DNA of 64,000 nt from Pseudomonas syringae KCTC 12500 (GTDB lineage: Bacteria > Pseudomonadota > Gammaproteobacteria > Pseudomonadales > Pseudomonadaceae): NCBI RefSeq assembly GCF_000507185.2, contig NZ_AYTM02000002.1:2774001-2838000 (forward strand). The letters run 5' to 3'. How positions within the stretch are numbered: position 1 is the first letter of the stretch; the number at the start of each line of letters is the position of its first letter. The translations under genes and the position numbers were made by a program. This document shows, piece after piece, positions 7,287 to 16,531 of the stretch. The notes below the pieces were generated by a model. It ran no database searches, was not told the DNA's origin, and saw only the letters and a program-made list of their open reading frames with translations.

Positions 7287-8624
7287 TCAGTTGCCGCGGG
7301 TGATGCTCAGCCCTTTGAGCAGGCTGAGTGCCTGGCTGAGCTGGAAGTCATCATCCTGCGGACGCGCTTTGGCGGCTGCGCCACTCTTCACGGTCGGTTT
7401 GTCTGCGCCGCCGTTGCCATTGCCCAGGTGACCCATCAGGTCGGCTTCCTTGTAGTTCTCGCCGTCCGCTTCGTTGGTGACCTTGGCCCGGCGTACCACG
7501 ATGTCCGGGTTGATGCCTTGGGCCTGGATCGAGCGGCCGTTCGGCGTGTAATACAACGCGGTGGTGATCTTCAGGGCGCGATCGTTGTTCAGCGGCAGGA
7601 CGGTCTGCACCGAGCCTTTGCCGAAGGTGTCAGTGCCCATCAGGATGCCGCGCTTCTGGTCTTGCAGGGCGCCGGCAACGATTTCCGATGCCGAGGCGCT
7701 GCCGCCGTTGATCAGCACTACCAGTGGCACGCCTTCGCTAGCGTCCGCCGGGTCTGCCGAGAAACGCAGTTCGGAGTTGGCGATGCGGCCTTTGGTGTAG
7801 ACGATCAGACCCTTGGTGAGGAAGTGATCCGCCACCTGCACCGCCGATTGCAGCACGCCGCCCGGGTTGTTGCGCAGGTCGAGAATCAGGCCACTCATCT
7901 TCTTGCCGTTGTCCTTGCGGAATTTGGCCAGCGCCTTGCCGACTTCGTCACCGGTCTTGACCTGGAACTGGGTGATGCGGATATAGCCGTAGCCATTTTC
8001 CAGCATCTGCGCCTTGACGCTCTTGACCTGAATGGTTGCCCGCGCCAGGGTCACGTCAAACGGCGTGCCGCCATCGCGAACCAGCGTCAGGGTGATCTTT
8101 TCGCCGATCTTGCCGCGCATCTTGTCGACCGCTTCCTGCATGTTCTGGCCCTGGGTCGGCGTGCCGTTGATCTTTACGATCAGGTCGCCTGCCTCGATGC
8201 CAGCCTTGGACGCCGGTGTGTCGTCGATGGGCGAGACCACCTTGACCAAACCGTCCTCGACGCCGACTTCGATGCCCAGCCCACCGAACTCGCCGCTGGT
8301 GCTTTCCTGCAGCTCCTGGAAATCTTCCGGGCCGAGGTAGGCAGAGTGCGGATCAAGGTTGCTGAGCATGCCTTTGATGGCGTTCTCCAGCAGGGTCTTG
8401 TCGTCGACCGGCTCCACGTAGGCTGCCTTGACCCGGTCCATGACCTCGGCAAAGGTGCGCAACTCGTCGAGCGGCAGCGGTGGCTTTGCGGTGGCATTGG
8501 TTTTGGCGGGCGAGACTGCTGCAGGCGTGGCTGGCGCGGTCTTTTCGGCAGCTTGCGCCAGAGGCGCGCCGATAACGATGGCAATTGCCAGGGCCAGCGA
8601 GGTGAGGCGGGACAAATGCAGCAT
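7287..8624 (-). CDS. ctpA: carboxyl-terminal processing protease, S41 family
   Basis: A 445-residue periplasmic protease. It has an N-terminal signal peptide ending in ...LAQAA, then a helical region, a PDZ domain about residues 100-190 (SGEFGGLGIEVGVEDG, SKAGIEAGDLIVKING), and the S41 catalytic core. The Ser-Lys dyad is visible as GGSASASEIVAGALQD (Ser) and GTDTFGKGSVQT (Lys). CtpA-type enzymes trim periplasmic murein hydrolases and lipoproteins; having an EnvC-like hydrolase activator gene just upstream fits that role. It is co-directional with envC and gpmI. Confidence 0.95.
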   Translation of the reverse strand: MLHLSRLTSLALAIAIVIGAPLAQAAEKTAPATPAAVSPAKTNATAKPPLPLDELRTFAEVMDRVKAAYVEPVDDKTLLENAIKGMLSNLDPHSAYLGPEDFQELQESTSGEFGGLGIEVGVEDGLVKVVSPIDDTPASKAGIEAGDLIVKINGTPTQGQNMQEAVDKMRGKIGEKITLTLVRDGGTPFDVTLARATIQVKSVKAQMLENGYGYIRITQFQVKTGDEVGKALAKFRKDNGKKMSGLILDLRNNPGGVLQSAVQVADHFLTKGLIVYTKGRIANSELRFSADPADASEGVPLVVLINGGSASASEIVAGALQDQKRGILMGTDTFGKGSVQTVLPLNNDRALKITTALYYTPNGRSIQAQGINPDIVVRRAKVTNEADGENYKEADLMGHLGNGNGGADKPTVKSGAAAKARPQDDDFQLSQALSLLKGLSITRGN

Positions 8625-8657
8625 GTCTAACGAACTCCTACAAATATTGACGCCGAC

Positions 8658-9983
8658 TTATCCTTGAGTGCGGCACCATTGGGCCGGATCGCTGGGGCGA
8701 CCCTGCTGACGAATAGCAAAGTACAACGCTGCCGTGTCCTGACCGCCACTATTGCCGACCGTGGAAATCGCTTCACCGGCTTTTACAATGTCACCTGCCG
8801 ACTTGAGCAGGCTCTGGTTATGCCCGTAAAGGGTCAGATAACCGTTGCCATGGTCGAGAATGACCAGAAGCCCGGCACCGCGCAACCAGTCGGCGAACAC
8901 CACTCGTCCGCCATGCACGGCACGTACCTGGCTTCCGGCTGCGGCGCTGATCATGACGCCGTCCCATTTGGTACGTTCGTCATCACCGCGGGCTTCACCG
9001 AAACGCGCAAGCAGTCGACCATCGATAGGCCATGGAAGTTTTCCCTTGGCCTGTGCAAAAGGTCCGCCGTAGGAAACTCCGGCACTGGAAACGACTGCGC
9101 CGGGGGCTTTGACCGGGCGACGCGGTGCCGGTTCATCATCGCTTTTGCTACTGCTGTTGCTGCTGTTATTGCGGGCGACGGCTTCAGCTTCGCGCTGACG
9201 CTTCTCTTCCGCCTCGCGGGCGGCAACCAGCGCCTTCTGGCGAGCTTCTTCGGCTTCCCGTGCCTGGCGGGCCAGGGTTTCTTCGATGGTCTTGAGGACC
9301 TTGGCCAGATCGGCCTGATCCTGCTGACGGGCCTGCATTTTCTGATCGCGGGCCTTGTAGTCCTGATTCAGCTTGGCCAGCGCCTGCTGACGTTCCTGGC
9401 GAACCTTGGCCAGCTCTTCGCTCTGGCTGTCGAGACTGCTTTTCTGCACCAGCAGTTGGGCCTGTTGCAGGTCGATGTCTTTTTCGACATTGGCCAGCTG
9501 GCGCAGGGTTTCATTGAAGTTGCGTAGCTGCTCCAAGCGCGCCTGGCTCAGGTAATCGTAATACGTGAGGGTTCGGGCGAACTTCTCGGGGTGTTGCTGG
9601 TTGAGCAATAGCTTGAGGTACTCTTGGCGGCCACTCTGGTAAGCGGCGCGGGCCTGGATGGCGATCAGGCGTTGCTGTTCAACGCGGGCGCTGTTCAGTT
9701 TCTTTTTTTCACTGTCGAGCTTTTGCAGCTCGGTTTCGGTCTTTTTTAGTTCCTTTTGCAGGACCTCGACCTGCTTTTCCAACTTGCCCATTTCGGTTTC
9801 AGTGGTGCGCAGGTCCTTCTGGACGCCTGCACGTTCTTCCTGAAGCTTGCCCAGGACTTTTTGCAGCTCTGCCACATCCTGACGCGCAGCATCTATCTGT
9901 TTTTGGGTTTGCACACGCTCGTCTTCGGCAAACGCCGGATTGAGCAGGCAGATCAGAGCAAGGGCAATCAAGGCGCGAAGCAT
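8658..9983 (-). CDS. envC: murein hydrolase activator EnvC-like, M23 (LytM) domain
   Basis: A 441-residue periplasmic protein. It starts MLRALIALALICLLNPAFA (signal peptide), continues with a long coiled coil (about residues 25-260, repeated E/K/Q-rich heptads) and ends with a degenerate M23/LytM domain (about 310-440; GRLLARFGE, VRAVHGGRVVFADWLRG, LVILDHGNGYLTLYGHN). EnvC-type proteins activate amidases during cell separation and lack the zinc ligands; here GRLLARFGE lacks the usual HxxxD ligands, consistent with a non-catalytic activator. The frame is open to 10091 but 9983 gives the signal peptide. It lies between gpmI and ctpA. Confidence 0.88.
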   Translation of the reverse strand: MLRALIALALICLLNPAFAEDERVQTQKQIDAARQDVAELQKVLGKLQEERAGVQKDLRTTETEMGKLEKQVEVLQKELKKTETELQKLDSEKKKLNSARVEQQRLIAIQARAAYQSGRQEYLKLLLNQQHPEKFARTLTYYDYLSQARLEQLRNFNETLRQLANVEKDIDLQQAQLLVQKSSLDSQSEELAKVRQERQQALAKLNQDYKARDQKMQARQQDQADLAKVLKTIEETLARQAREAEEARQKALVAAREAEEKRQREAEAVARNNSSNSSSKSDDEPAPRRPVKAPGAVVSSAGVSYGGPFAQAKGKLPWPIDGRLLARFGEARGDDERTKWDGVMISAAAGSQVRAVHGGRVVFADWLRGAGLLVILDHGNGYLTLYGHNQSLLKSAGDIVKAGEAISTVGNSGGQDTAALYFAIRQQGRPSDPAQWCRTQG

Positions 9984-10091
9984 GTGGGTGGGCGATACCG
10001 AGGAATTGTGAGAAAAAATGTCAGGCCTAGTATGCCCGCCATGCGCTGCAAAAAAAACGCCTCGCAGCCACTGCTTTGAGGCCTGAAACAT

Positions 10092-10130
10092 AAAAAACCG
10101 GCCTTGCCTGATGGCTAAAGGCCGGTTTTG
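10092..10130 (-). terminator. terminator downstream of gpmI
   Basis: Ten-base inverted repeat AAAACCGGCC (10094-10103) / GGCCGGTTTT (10120-10129) with a T-run on the minus strand, 7 bases after the gpmI stop. It may partly separate gpmI from the envC-ctpA-yibQ genes. Confidence 0.75.
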
Positions 10131-10136
10131 ACCGGG

Positions 10137-11669
10137 TTACTCGGTCACGAGGATCGAGTGGCCGGTCATTTCCTGCGGTTTCTCCATGCCCAGCAGATGC
10201 AGCATGGTCGGCGCGACATCGGCCAGAACGCCGCCTTGGCGAACTTTCAGCTGACGTTTGCCAACATAAACGAACGGCACCGGCTCGGAGGTGTGCGCAG
10301 TATGCGCCTGTCCGGTGGCGTCGTCGGTCATCTGTTCGACGTTGCCGTGATCCGCTGTAATCAGCGCCTCACCACCAACTTTCTCCAGCGCCTCGGTGAT
10401 GCGCCCCACACACACGTCCAGGCATTCCACAGCCTTGATCGCGGCTTCCATGATGCCGCTGTGGCCAACCATGTCACCGTTGGCGTAGTTGACGACGATC
10501 ACGTCATAACGCTGATGTTCGATGGCATCGACAATCTTGTCGGTCACTTCCGGTGCGCTCATTTCCGGCTGCAGGTCGTAGGTGGCGACTTTCGGCGACG
10601 GGATCAGAATGCGCTCTTCACCCGGGAACGGTTCTTCACGCCCGCCGGAGAAGAAGAAGGTGACGTGGGCGTATTTCTCGGTTTCGGCGATGCGCAGCTG
10701 GGTCTTGCCGTTGTCCGCCAGGTACTCGCCCAGCACGTTTTTCAGGCTGCCCGCAGCAAAAGCGGACGGCGCAGGGATGCTGGCCGCGTACTGGGTCAGC
10801 ATCACGTAGTTGACCTTCGGCTGACGGGCGCGCTCGAAGTCCTTGAAATCGTCTTCGACGAACACACGGGTCAGTTCACGGGCGCGGTCGGCGCGGAAGT
10901 TCATGAACACCACCGCGTCGCCATCTTCCACGCGGGCGGCTTCGCCGATGCGGGTGGCTTTGACGAACTCGTCGTTCTCGTCGCGTGCGTAGGCGGCTTC
11001 GAGCCCGGCAACGGCGCTGTCTGCGTGGAAATCGGCGGTGCTGTCGACGATCAGGTTATAGGCAGACGAAACCCGGTCCCAGCGGTTGTCACGGTCCATG
11101 GCGAAGTAGCGGCCGACGATCGTGGCGGTGCGGCCCTTGCCCAGGCGGGCGAAGGTTGCGTCCATCAGCTCAAGGGATTTCTTCGCGCTGCGCGGTGGCG
11201 TGTCGCGGCCATCAAGGAAGGCGTGCAGGTAGATTTTTTCTGCACCGCGTTTGACCGCCAGTTCCGCCATCGCCACCAGATGGTCCTGGTGGCTGTGCAC
11301 GCCGCCATCGGAGAGCAGGCCCATGATGTGCACGGCCTTGCCGGCGCTGACAGCTTTATCCACAGCGGCGCAGATGGTCGGGTTCTCGAAGAACTCGCCA
11401 TCGCGAATCGCTTTGGTCACCCGAGTGAAGTCCTGATACACCACGCGGCCGGCACCCAGGTTCATGTGCCCGACCTCGGAGTTGCCCATCTGCCCGTCCG
11501 GCAGACCGACATCCATGCCCGACCCGGAAATCAGGCCATTGGGCATGGTTTGGTAGAGGCGATCCATGACCGGCATCTTCGCGGCCAGAATGGCATTGCC
11601 CTTGTGGCTTTCGCTGTGTCCGAAGCCATCCAGGATGATAAGAACCAGAGGTTTTGGCGTGGCAGTCAT
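10137..11669 (-). CDS. gpmI: 2,3-bisphosphoglycerate-independent phosphoglycerate mutase
   Basis: Interconverts 2- and 3-phosphoglycerate in glycolysis and gluconeogenesis; two manganese ions. The 510-residue length is normal. Visible motifs are [13 protein letters not shown] near the start (metal ligand Asp), the phosphoserine motif [36 protein letters not shown] and [11 protein letters not shown] near the end (Asp-His metal ligands). The ATG at 11669 is chosen because the family starts directly at [10 protein letters not shown] and GAGTGG-like bases precede it; an in-frame ATG at 11753 adds 28 unlikely residues. It is divergent from the rhodanese gene. Confidence 0.96.
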   Translation of the reverse strand: MTATPKPLVLIILDGFGHSESHKGNAILAAKMPVMDRLYQTMPNGLISGSGMDVGLPDGQMGNSEVGHMNLGAGRVVYQDFTRVTKAIRDGEFFENPTICAAVDKAVSAGKAVHIMGLLSDGGVHSHQDHLVAMAELAVKRGAEKIYLHAFLDGRDTPPRSAKKSLELMDATFARLGKGRTATIVGRYFAMDRDNRWDRVSSAYNLIVDSTADFHADSAVAGLEAAYARDENDEFVKATRIGEAARVEDGDAVVFMNFRADRARELTRVFVEDDFKDFERARQPKVNYVMLTQYAASIPAPSAFAAGSLKNVLGEYLADNGKTQLRIAETEKYAHVTFFFSGGREEPFPGEERILIPSPKVATYDLQPEMSAPEVTDKIVDAIEHQRYDVIVVNYANGDMVGHSGIMEAAIKAVECLDVCVGRITEALEKVGGEALITADHGNVEQMTDDATGQAHTAHTSEPVPFVYVGKRQLKVRQGGVLADVAPTMLHLLGMEKPQEMTGHSILVTE

Positions 11670-11825
11670 AGAACCCACTCGATGCTGATTGGATAAAGAG
11701 ATGAACAAAGTACAAGGGAACGGCATTTTAAGGACAAGTTCAAACGGCGTCACCGCCGTACGGACTTTGGCCGACCTTGGCTGCTGTGTATACTGGCCGA
11801 CATTTTAACGCCCTGGAACCTACTG

Positions 11826-12239
11826 ATGGTTGCTCACCTGCTTGAATTCGCCACTAACCACTATTTGATCACCGGTGCCTTCGTCATTTTGCTGGGATTG
11901 CTGATTGCTTACGAAATGAGCAAGGGCGGCGCTAGCCTGAGCACTCGCGAGCTGACCGCGCTGGTCAACAGCGATCAGGGTGTGGTCATCGACGTGCGCT
12001 CGAAAAAGGATTACACCGCAGGGCACATCGTCGGCTCTCTGAATTTCCCGCAGGACAAGGTACTGACCCGTACCGCTGAACTGGAGAAATACAAGGACAA
12101 GACGTTGATCATAGTCGATGCAATGGGGCAGCATGCTGGCACCACCGCCCGCGAGCTGCTCAAGTCCGGCTTCAAGGCGGCCAAGCTGTCCGGCGGCATT
12201 TCCAGCTGGCGCGGCGATAACCTTCCTCTGGTGAAGTGA
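11826..12239 (+). CDS. membrane-anchored rhodanese-like protein (YibN-like), no active-site cysteine
   Basis: A 137-residue protein with one N-terminal transmembrane segment (YLITGAFVILLGLLIAY) and a rhodanese fold (STRELTALVN, VIDVRSKKDYTAGHIVGSLN, LSGGISSWRGDNLPLVK). At the place of the sulfurtransferase loop Cys-x-x-G the sequence reads VDAMGQHAGTTA, with no cysteine, so sulfur transfer activity is unlikely. It precedes grxC and secB, the YibN-GrxC-SecB order known in enterics and pseudomonads. A role around the membrane or protein export is inferred from neighbours only. Confidence 0.85.
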   Translation: MVAHLLEFATNHYLITGAFVILLGLLIAYEMSKGGASLSTRELTALVNSDQGVVIDVRSKKDYTAGHIVGSLNFPQDKVLTRTAELEKYKDKTLIIVDAMGQHAGTTARELLKSGFKAAKLSGGISSWRGDNLPLVK

Positions 12240-12241
12240 AC

Positions 12242-12493
12242 ATGGCTCAAGTCATCGTCTATTCCAGCGACTACTGCCCGTATTGCATACGTGCCAAACA
12301 GCTTCTGCAGAGCAAAAGCGTGGCCTTCGAGGAAATCCGGGTCGACGGCAAGCCGCAGCTGCGTGCCGAAATGACCAAGAAGGCCGGTCGTACTTCCGTA
12401 CCGCAAATCTGGATCGGCTCGACCCACGTGGGCGGCTGCGATGACCTGTTTGCTCTGGAGCGTGCCGGCAAGCTCGATGCGCTGCTGGCCTGA
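12242..12493 (+). CDS. grxC: glutaredoxin 3
   Basis: An 83-residue glutaredoxin with dithiol active site SSDYCPYCIRAKQLL, the cis-proline region RTSVPQIWIG and HVGGCDDLFALE for glutathione binding. It reduces protein disulfides using glutathione in the cytoplasm. The ATG at 12242 begins 2 bases after the rhodanese stop; an in-frame GTG at 12236 overlaps that stop and is less likely. It is co-directional with secB. Confidence 0.95.
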   Translation: MAQVIVYSSDYCPYCIRAKQLLQSKSVAFEEIRVDGKPQLRAEMTKKAGRTSVPQIWIGSTHVGGCDDLFALERAGKLDALLA

Positions 12494-12533
12494 TACCCCT
12501 TAATCTTTCAGCCTAATCTGACAAGGATCCGAG

Positions 12534-13022
12534 ATGACCGATCAACCGAACAACGACGCCGTTGCCAACGAAGAAAACGGCCCACAATTCTCCCTGCAGC
12601 GTATCTACGTTCGCGACCTGTCGTTCGAAGCGCCAAAAAGCCCGGCGATCTTCCGCCAAGAGTGGACGCCGACCGTTAGCCTGGACCTCAACACCCGTCA
12701 GAAGCAGCTGGAAGGCGATTTCTACGAAGTCGTACTGACCCTGTCCGTGACCGTCAACAATGGCGACGAAGTTGCCTTCATCGTTGAAGTGCAACAGGCC
12801 GGTATCTTCCTGATCAAGGGCCTGGACGACGGCGCAATGAGCCACACCCTCGGTGCGTTCTGCCCGAACATCCTGTTCCCTTACGCTCGTGAAGCCATCG
12901 ACAACCTGGTCGTACGTGGCTCGTTCCCTGCGCTGATGCTGGCTCCGGTGAACTTCGACGCCCTGTACGCGCAAGAGCTGCAGCGCATGCAGGAAGCTGG
13001 CGAAACGCCGACTGTTCAGTAA
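12534..13022 (+). CDS. secB: protein-export chaperone SecB
   Basis: A 162-residue tetrameric chaperone that keeps preproteins unfolded and hands them to SecA. Conserved stretches are [39 protein letters not shown] and [31 protein letters not shown] just upstream (12521-12531) supplies the ribosome binding site. A strong terminator follows within 20 bases, closing the rhodanese-grxC-secB transcript. Confidence 0.97.
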   Translation: MTDQPNNDAVANEENGPQFSLQRIYVRDLSFEAPKSPAIFRQEWTPTVSLDLNTRQKQLEGDFYEVVLTLSVTVNNGDEVAFIVEVQQAGIFLIKGLDDGAMSHTLGAFCPNILFPYAREAIDNLVVRGSFPALMLAPVNFDALYAQELQRMQEAGETPTVQ

Positions 13023-13038
13023 GCGTTACCGCTGCAAA

Positions 13039-13067
13039 CAAAAAGCGCCTTTCGGGGCGCTTTTTTG
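13039..13067 (+). terminator. rho-independent terminator after secB
   Basis: Stem AAAAAGCGCC / GGGCGCTTTTTT with a short TTTC loop and T6, 17 bases after the secB stop. The reverse strand also carries a T-run, so it may serve trmL from the other side. Confidence 0.88.
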
Positions 13068-13083
13068 TGCTTGGCCGCTCGGT

Positions 13084-13539
13084 CTAGGCAAACCCGTGCT
13101 GACGCCATGCTTCATAGACAGCCACGGCCACCGTGTTGGACAGGTTCAAGCTGCGGCAGCCTTCACGCATGGGCAGCCGCAGACGATGCTCGCTGCTCAG
13201 CGAGTCGAGAATATCGGCGGGCAGGCCACGGCTCTCCGGACCGAACAGAAAGGCATCGCCTGGCTCAAAGCTCGCATCATGAAAAGGCCGAGAGCCTTTG
13301 GTGGTGAAGGCAAACACCCTCGGGTTGCCTATCTTCTCCAGACAGCTTGCCAGGTCAGCATGTGTCTGCAGCGTGGCATACTCGTGATAATCGAGCCCGG
13401 CACGGCGCAAGCGCTTGTCGTCCAGCTCGAAACCCAAGGGTTCGATCAAATGCAGGGTGCAGCCACTGTTGGCGCATAGCCTGATGACATTGCCGGTATT
13501 CGGCGGAATTTCTGGTTGAAAAAGGATGACGTGAAACAT
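13084..13539 (-). CDS. trmL: tRNA (cytidine(34)-2'-O)-methyltransferase
   Basis: A 151-residue SPOUT methyltransferase that modifies the wobble base of leucine tRNAs. The start [20 protein letters not shown] and the knot-forming C-terminal blocks [11 protein letters not shown] and [20 protein letters not shown] are typical. The ATG at 13539 matches the family start and has GGAG upstream; the open frame to 13836 overlaps the divergent gene. Its start overlaps the region just before the divergent hypothetical gene at 13565. Confidence 0.93.
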   Translation of the reverse strand: MFHVILFQPEIPPNTGNVIRLCANSGCTLHLIEPLGFELDDKRLRRAGLDYHEYATLQTHADLASCLEKIGNPRVFAFTTKGSRPFHDASFEPGDAFLFGPESRGLPADILDSLSSEHRLRLPMREGCRSLNLSNTVAVAVYEAWRQHGFA

Positions 13540-13564
13540 GCACGGCTCCGAACGAAAGGACGGG

Positions 13565-13978
13565 ATGCATTCTACCCTTGAAGAGGACCCGAGACCGAAG
13601 CTATGGCCGCGTGTTCTTGGTTCCATGGCGATTGTCGGGTTTACCGTGGGCACCATTATCGGCCGCCTGCAGCAGCCTGACCCGGTCGAGCTGGAGCAAA
13701 TCGAAGAATTGCCTGCCGGTCTGGCGCTCTGGTTCAACGAAGAACCGAAGTATCGCGGTGCGACAGTCGATGGTGCAGTGGTAGTCAACGTCGATGCGTC
13801 AGGACAGCCGTGGACGGGCCAACTGAGGTTCGACAATCGGGTTGCGCGCTGGAAGGTGGAACGAGGAGAGAAGGGGTTGGTGCTGACGCTCCTGGCAGCC
13901 CGTCCACTTCATGGCGACTGGCGCACTGAGAAGGTGGACGGGCGCTGGAGACTGGAGGTCAGTCTCCGGGAGGAATAA
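13565..13978 (+). CDS. conserved hypothetical protein with one membrane segment
   Basis: A 137-residue protein. After a charged N terminus ([17 protein letters not shown]) there is one hydrophobic stretch ([16 protein letters not shown]), then a soluble part with [12 protein letters not shown] and [17 protein letters not shown]. It may be an inner-membrane anchored periplasmic protein. I do not recognise a family. The ATG at 13565 follows AAAGGACGGG; the in-frame ATG at 13538 overlaps trmL's start and lacks a site. It shares a short divergent promoter region with trmL. Confidence 0.65.
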   Translation: MHSTLEEDPRPKLWPRVLGSMAIVGFTVGTIIGRLQQPDPVELEQIEELPAGLALWFNEEPKYRGATVDGAVVVNVDASGQPWTGQLRFDNRVARWKVERGEKGLVLTLLAARPLHGDWRTEKVDGRWRLEVSLREE

Positions 13979-14016
13979 AAGAGGGGAATCCCCGGCCTGC
14001 CTGTACCAAGGTCCCC

Positions 14017-14060
14017 AAAACTGGCGATGTAATACTTGTTGCAGGGGGCGTGCCAGTTTT
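14017..14060. repeat. inverted repeat AAAACTGGC / GCCAGTTTT
   Basis: Perfect 9-base arms at 14017-14025 and 14052-14060 with a 26-base spacer, between two 3' gene ends. It could act as a weak terminator or a structured 3' end; there is no long T-run. The rest of 13979-14123 shows nothing else. Confidence 0.4.
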
Positions 14061-14123
14061 CAAATCGTTTCAGAAAAAACGTGTTCGCGTGAGAAGCGGA
14101 TCCTCCCTGCGTGAGGCCATGCT

Positions 14124-14443
14124 TTATTCCTGAAACTCATAACTCTTTGAATTATAAATATTTATACATGTTGCTCGTGTGCCGGAAGTGATTTGGCTAT
14201 AGAGCGGAGTCGTAGTGCCGCGTCGTTCATCCTTGATAACGCAGTACACGTTCCAGCCTTCCGGTTTTCCAGAAGCGCACTCAATTTGCGCACCACTAGC
14301 GTGCAGAAACCCATACTGATGCACTCGTCCATCCGAACTCGATGATGGATCGGTGCCCCTCACGTGCACAAATGAGCCGTTTGCGCATTGGCCAATCGGC
14401 TGGCTGTTACGGCGCCGGACACCAGAATTGCCTTTTTGTTCAC
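14124..14443 (-). pseudogene. frameshifted small secreted protein gene
   Basis: Two adjoining frames on the minus strand make one sensible protein. From GTG at 14443 the first frame reads VNKKAILVSGAVTASRLANA, a clear Sec signal peptide, then meets a stop a few codons later. The other frame continues with CANGSFVHVRGTD, YGFLHASGAQIECASGKP and GWNVYCVIKDERRG and ends at 14124. A one-base deletion near 14380 would explain the shift. The mature part has about 85 residues with several cysteines, like small exported proteins of plant-associated pseudomonads, but I do not recognise the family. It may instead be a sequencing error in an intact gene. Its base composition is lower in GC than its neighbours. 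Confidence 0.5.
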
Positions 14444-15000
14444 GTGGGCTACAGTGAAGGACGGCTCTGAAGGCCGAAAATCGCTTGAAAATGGCCCAAA
14501 AAAGCAAAGTGAAAAAAAATTTTTGTGCTTGAACACGGTGCGCCGTCAAAGTGATGACAACTGTCACATTAACTGACTAATCTCCCCGAAGTTCCCGTAA
14601 TACAAGGCTTTCGCCAGTTTTGCATCAGCACTCTGCTGGCGGGGATCGAGGCCGGTTAAGGTGCATTTTTCCGGTCGGGGCACGAAAACGATAGATCTGA
14701 CGAACGGTACCAAAATAAGTTTTGGGAAATGGGTAGTCAGGTCGATACACTCCGTGACGTCTTTGCTGACACGAGTTGTGACAAATGACTGGATGTTCTC
14801 AAGATTCCAGCAATGGTTTCTTCAGCGCATAAAAAGCATTGCACCGACGTGTTGCCATCGACAAAAGCGGTCTAGTCAAAAGTCAGGGCGAACAGAATCC
14901 ATTGATCTCGGATCGGGACTGTCGCCTATCGCTAATCCGTGGGTCAGGGCCAAGCCCGGCACCATGGATATAAAAAATTAGATTCACGAGGAGCGTAGTA
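14444..15000. other. 557-bp intergenic region upstream of the porin gene
   Basis: No convincing gene. It holds an inverted repeat TGACA-AC-TGTCA at about 14553-14564, an A/T-rich stretch AAAAAAATTTTTG near 14513-14525, a CGCCAG...CTGGCG pair at about 14612-14641 and GAGGAGCG at 14988-14995, the ribosome binding site of the porin gene. The length suggests a regulated promoter and a long leader for the porin. Confidence 0.5.
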
Positions 15001-16362
15001 ATGAAGAAGTCCACCCTGGCTTTGGCCGTCACCGTTGGTGTATTGGCTCAGCAGGCCAGCGCAGCTGGTTTCCTGGAAGACAGTAAAGCGTCCGTCAGTT
15101 CTCGTACTCTGTATTTCAACAACGACCTGCGTGAAGGCGTTCGTGCTTCCGACCAGCGCGAAACCGCGACCGGTCTGAAATTTGACTACCTCTCTGGTTT
15201 CACTCAGGGCACCGTCGGTTTTGGTCTTGATGCGCAAGCTCTGGTAGGGGTGCACTTGGGTGGCGGCATTGATCACCACAATGCCAACACAGCCAACACC
15301 GTTGTTCCAACTGACACTGATGGTTCTTCGGTCAGCGACTGGTCCCGTATCGGTGCCAACGCGAAGGTCCGCTTCTCCAAGACCGAATTGAAACTCGGTA
15401 ACGCTTTGGCTCCGAACCTGCCGATTCTGGTCAGCAACGACGGTCGTTTGCTGCCTCAGGCGTTTGCTGGCGGTATCGTGACGTCGAAAGAACTGGACAG
15501 CGTTACCTTCACTGCTGGTCAATTGAACAAGTCGATTGGCCGTGCATCTTCGGACTGGGGTGATCTCTCCGTCAACGGCGCAACCGAAGGCAGCGACCAG
15601 TTCCGTTTTGGTGGCGCTGACTGGAAGGTCACCAAAGACCTGACCCTGCAGTACTACTACGCGAATCTGGAAGACTTCTACAAGCAACACTTCCTCGGTT
15701 TGGTGCACGTTTACCAAATCGACGCCAACCAGTCTTTCAAGACTGACCTGCGTTACTTCAATAGCAGCTCTGACGGCAAGAACAGCAGCGGCGCTTCAGG
15801 TTATGCCTTCAACAACAACAGCGGTTACGCCAAGACCCCTGGTGAAGTTGACAACCAAACCTGGTCTGCCATGTTCACCTACTCGCTGGGCGGCCATGCA
15901 TTCATGGTCGGTCACCAGCAAGTTGGCGATGACGGCGGTTTCGTGAACCTGAACCAAGGCTCCCTGCGTAACGGTAACAACCGTCCGGAAGGTAACGGCG
16001 GCGCCAGCTTCTACCTGTTCACTGACTCGATGATCAACAGCTTCAACCGTGCCGGTGAGAACACCACGTTCGGTCAGTATTCGTATGACTTCGCGAAAGT
16101 CGGTATTCCAGGCCTGAAAACAGCCATTGCTTATCTGCATGCTGACGACATCAAAGGCGCACGTGGGACTACCTCGTTCGGTAAAGAGTACTCCGAGTGG
16201 GAACGCGACATGCGCGTTGACTACGTGATTCAGAGCGGTGCTTTGAAAGGGTTTGGCACCAGTGTTCGTTACGGTACCTACCGTGCCGATGACGGCCTGA
16301 ACAACTCCTCGAATGCGGATCAGGCTCGCGTACTCTTCAACTACACCTACAACTTCATGTAA
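15001..16362 (+). CDS. OprD-family outer membrane porin
   Basis: A 453-residue precursor with signal peptide MKKSTLALAVTVGVLAQQASA followed by AGFLEDSKASVSSRTLYFNN, the N-terminal signature of the OprD (OccD/OccK) family. Alternating aromatic and polar strands continue through the sequence and the last residue pair is an aromatic-Met (YTYNFM), typical of outer-membrane barrels. These channels take up amino acids, peptides or aromatic acids; the substrate cannot be told from sequence alone. Codon use is strongly biased, as for an abundant protein. A good ribosome binding site lies at 14988-14995 and a terminator follows. Confidence 0.93.
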   Translation: MKKSTLALAVTVGVLAQQASAAGFLEDSKASVSSRTLYFNNDLREGVRASDQRETATGLKFDYLSGFTQGTVGFGLDAQALVGVHLGGGIDHHNANTANTVVPTDTDGSSVSDWSRIGANAKVRFSKTELKLGNALAPNLPILVSNDGRLLPQAFAGGIVTSKELDSVTFTAGQLNKSIGRASSDWGDLSVNGATEGSDQFRFGGADWKVTKDLTLQYYYANLEDFYKQHFLGLVHVYQIDANQSFKTDLRYFNSSSDGKNSSGASGYAFNNNSGYAKTPGEVDNQTWSAMFTYSLGGHAFMVGHQQVGDDGGFVNLNQGSLRNGNNRPEGNGGASFYLFTDSMINSFNRAGENTTFGQYSYDFAKVGIPGLKTAIAYLHADDIKGARGTTSFGKEYSEWERDMRVDYVIQSGALKGFGTSVRYGTYRADDGLNNSSNADQARVLFNYTYNFM

Positions 16363-16379
16363 GTGTATTGAGGCTTAAA

Positions 16380-16409
16380 GGAACCCCGCCCCGTGCGGGG
16401 TTTCTTTTG
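16380..16409 (+). terminator. rho-independent terminator after the porin gene
   Basis: Stem AACCCCGC / GCGGGGTT with a short CCGT loop followed by TCTTTT, 18 bases after the porin stop. Confidence 0.85.
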
Positions 16410-16531
16410 CCTGTTTTTTGATATTCCTGACAGGTCTATTGGGCGCATTATTTATTCTTTTTAACTTCTCTCGACAGGGCGCACAGTAGTGCTATACCAA
16501 GGCCTACCCGATACAGACAAGGAGCAACACC

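Noticed and set aside
7428..8630. 400-codon open frame antisense to ctpA
   Set aside because: Shadow of ctpA, which has the PDZ domain and Ser-Lys dyad.
10128..11696. 522-codon open frame antisense to gpmI
   Set aside because: Shadow frame; gpmI has all metal-ligand motifs.
14388..14576. 62-codon plus-strand open frame opposite the broken secreted protein gene
   Set aside because: No ribosome binding site, A/T-driven and overlapping the better-supported minus-strand gene.
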